A DNA stretch of 64,000 nucleotides from Lindgomyces ingoldianus. Taxonomy: Eukaryota > Ascomycota > Dothideomycetes > Pleosporales > Lindgomycetaceae. Below, piece after piece: positions 62,301-64,000 of this stretch. Under the pieces are notes generated by a model. That model was not told the DNA's origin and did not search any database. It worked only from the letters and a program-made list of their open reading frames with translations. Location of the stretch: the NCBI RefSeq assembly GCF_010093535.1, contig NW_022985201.1:135621-199620 (forward strand). The letters are read 5' to 3'. Every line of letters begins with the position of its first letter. The stretch's first letter is position 1. Both the position numbers and the translations under genes were made by a program.

Positions 62301-64000
62301 TGTAGCTAGTCTAGGGTGTCCTAGACGCTTATGCTATAGCTCTACTAATGCCTTTTATAGACTACATTTAGTTCTTATGTTAATTATGTGTGTATAATAT
62401 AAGCCTTTTTATAGTAGATAGTACTCTAACACTTATTAGCTATAGATTTCTATAAGATCTTTAATTATTATTCTATCTAAGGCCTTTAAAGCAGTTAGCT
62501 CTGCTTGTGTGTCCTACTAGATTCCTTTCTGTTGCAGTAGGCAGAACAAGACTAGGTTGCACAGCAGGTCTAGGCATAGTACAGTGTTATGTAGTACAAG
62601 ACTATATGCTTAACTATGTGTTCTATGCTTACTTTTTAGGCTTAGTGTAATTAATCTATAGCCTTAAATTTATATGTAAGAGTTTCTAAACTAAATAAAG
62701 TCTTTTAGTGTTAGTAAATAATAGTTATAGATCTAATTAAAATTATTTATAATATAACATGTTAAGCCTAAGTTAAGAATAAATAATTCTCTTAGCAGAT
62801 ATCTGTTCTAGTTTAAATTAACTATAGCTAGCAATGCAGCTACCTTAACTCTTAATACTTTCTAGCTTTTAAGTTAGTCTTTTTATATCTTTAGTGTAGG
62901 TGTATGTAAACTTTTTAAAATTAGTATTCTTAAATTATGTCTACACTGCTTTTTTAGTAGGCCTTAAAATTTTAAGTTATGCTTACACTTTAATGCTATA
63001 AGCTCTTTAACTTTTTTATTTAGCATTTACTAGTCTAGTGCTCTGTCTAGATAGACATAGAAGTAGTCTTTTAATGCATAGATGTGTCTGCATGCAGAAC
63101 ATTTAGTGCCTTCTGTTTTAGTAAGTTTCTAGCTTAAAAATAACTTCCTATTATTTTTTTAATAACATTAATGTTAAGGTCTACTCTATTTTCTTAATGT
63201 TATAACTTTTGCACTATAGGCGTCTCTATTTATGCCCTAGGTAGTTTTTCTACTTTTAGTAAAGTATAATAAGTTATCTATTATAAAGGTAGCTTTATAC
63301 TTTTTTATATGTATTAAATAATTTAACATTATATATTTTTAAAAGCGCTTTATTATTTTTTTTTTAATTTATGTTTAGTGTAAACTGTCTGCTTTTTTAA
63401 AAGGTTATAGACTAATAAGGGGCAACTTTATTTATAGTAGTTAGAAAGTCTTTTGCTACAGCATTAAACTGCGTTGTTTCTAGAACATTTTGTGTCTCTG
63501 CTTCTGTGGCAGCGTAGTTATACTCTGCTAGCTACAGGTCCTATATGCTCGCGTTTCTTAGCAGCTTTAGAGATGCATTATATTAGTTACACACATGTTC
63601 TTGTTTAAATTAGTTGTTAACACCTACTATAGCTTTAAGGTTTATAATCTACTATCTAAGTAGTTAATCTAGGGAACAGCATGTACGCTGCAGATGCGGG
63701 CTAACTGTTAACTAGATAAAGACAATAATCTGTTAGAGGCTTAATTACTCTCTTTTATAATTATATCTATTACTCTTGTACTTATTAGCCTTAATCTTAT
63801 AGTATTTAATAGCTTCTTTAAAAGCTCTAACACTGCTTGTTAATAGCTTGTTTAGGTGCGTAGGCGTTTTAACATTAGAGGCTGGTAAAAACTCAGCTAT
63901 TAGCAGCATCTCTAGAGCTCTTAGTTTAGAGATTATTTAGATAGTCAACTTAGGGTCCACTTGCGGCCAGATGCTGTGCGCTACACATCTCGATTGCAGC
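59321..64000 (-). mobile_element. RIP-degraded Ty1/copia retrotransposon internal region (partial)
   Basis: On the minus strand the polyprotein order of copia elements survives between stops. Gag-pre-integrase ALVEL-stop-HKRLGHPRLATL lies at about 62256-62345, where TAG stands where TGG encodes the conserved Trp. The reverse-transcriptase catalytic strand IFFYIDNLIIAYKK lies at about 60371-60412 (YVDD region, Asp to Asn). RNase H is read at about 59758-59995: DAANQVILYLHATQTYAL and later NRKS..., then VTTLTTEAELLALF. The many TAA/TAG codons in place of Gln and Trp match C-to-T or G-to-A changes. It is non-coding now. Confidence 0.85.

Noticed and set aside
1..64000. CRISPR arrays, bacterial operons, rRNA genes
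   Set aside because: Nothing of the kind is present; the DNA is eukaryotic.

Overview
The window is nuclear DNA of a filamentous ascomycete (Pezizomycotina). The evidence is short spliceosomal introns (mostly 45-80 nt, GTRNGT donors, CTAAC-type branch sites, YAG acceptors), typically fungal gene families (UstYa/DUF3328, SAT4/PTH11-like rhodopsin domain, AA9 LPMO, Cyk3) and AT-rich transposon relics whose frames carry many TAA/TAG stops, as expected from repeat-induced point mutation (RIP). A Leotiomycetes-like genome is my guess; the sequence does not prove it.

Layout. Positions 1-31 kb are an accessory region. Intact genes (CorA-like protein, divergent P450, AT-hook protein, metallo-beta-lactamase lactonase, secreted protein, amino-acid/choline-type permease, rhodopsin-domain membrane protein, GNAT acetyltransferase) stand among decayed genes (SDR, SET-like, RING-like and unidentified) and a 0.97-kb RIP-degraded terminal-inverted-repeat element (12.9-13.8 kb). 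Positions 31.9-53.5 kb are a dense block with mostly conserved genes: AA9 LPMO, cyk3, ubc7, sulfite oxidase, a membrane protein, glutamyl-tRNA synthetase, a scramblase, sen2, a small cysteine-rich secreted protein, a Trp-rich unknown and a GH51 arabinofuranosidase. Positions 54.5-64 kb are a nested transposon block: two RIP-degraded Fot1/pogo-type copies, a 1.1-kb near-perfect inverted-repeat derivative inserted at a TA in the second copy, and a minus-strand Ty1/copia retrotransposon (its 391-bp 3' LTR and internal region are visible; the other LTR lies beyond the window) that cut off the end of the second copy.

The most interesting locus is 22.3-27.6 kb. Two UstYa/DUF3328 oxidase-family genes on the plus strand share intron positions and phases. 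Between and before them lie three tiny spliced minus-strand genes, each starting with a signal peptide. One encodes a 50-residue product with a tribasic Kex2-like site before a 12-residue tail; another is cysteine-rich but broken by an in-frame TAA. UstYa-family enzymes together with Kex2-processed secreted precursors are the hallmark of dikaritin-type fungal RiPP pathways, so this is a candidate RiPP locus. No tyrosinase, methyltransferase or multi-repeat precursor was seen, so the assignment remains a hypothesis.

Exon coordinates were worked out by hand from frame continuity and splice consensus. All spliced models given keep an open frame end to end.
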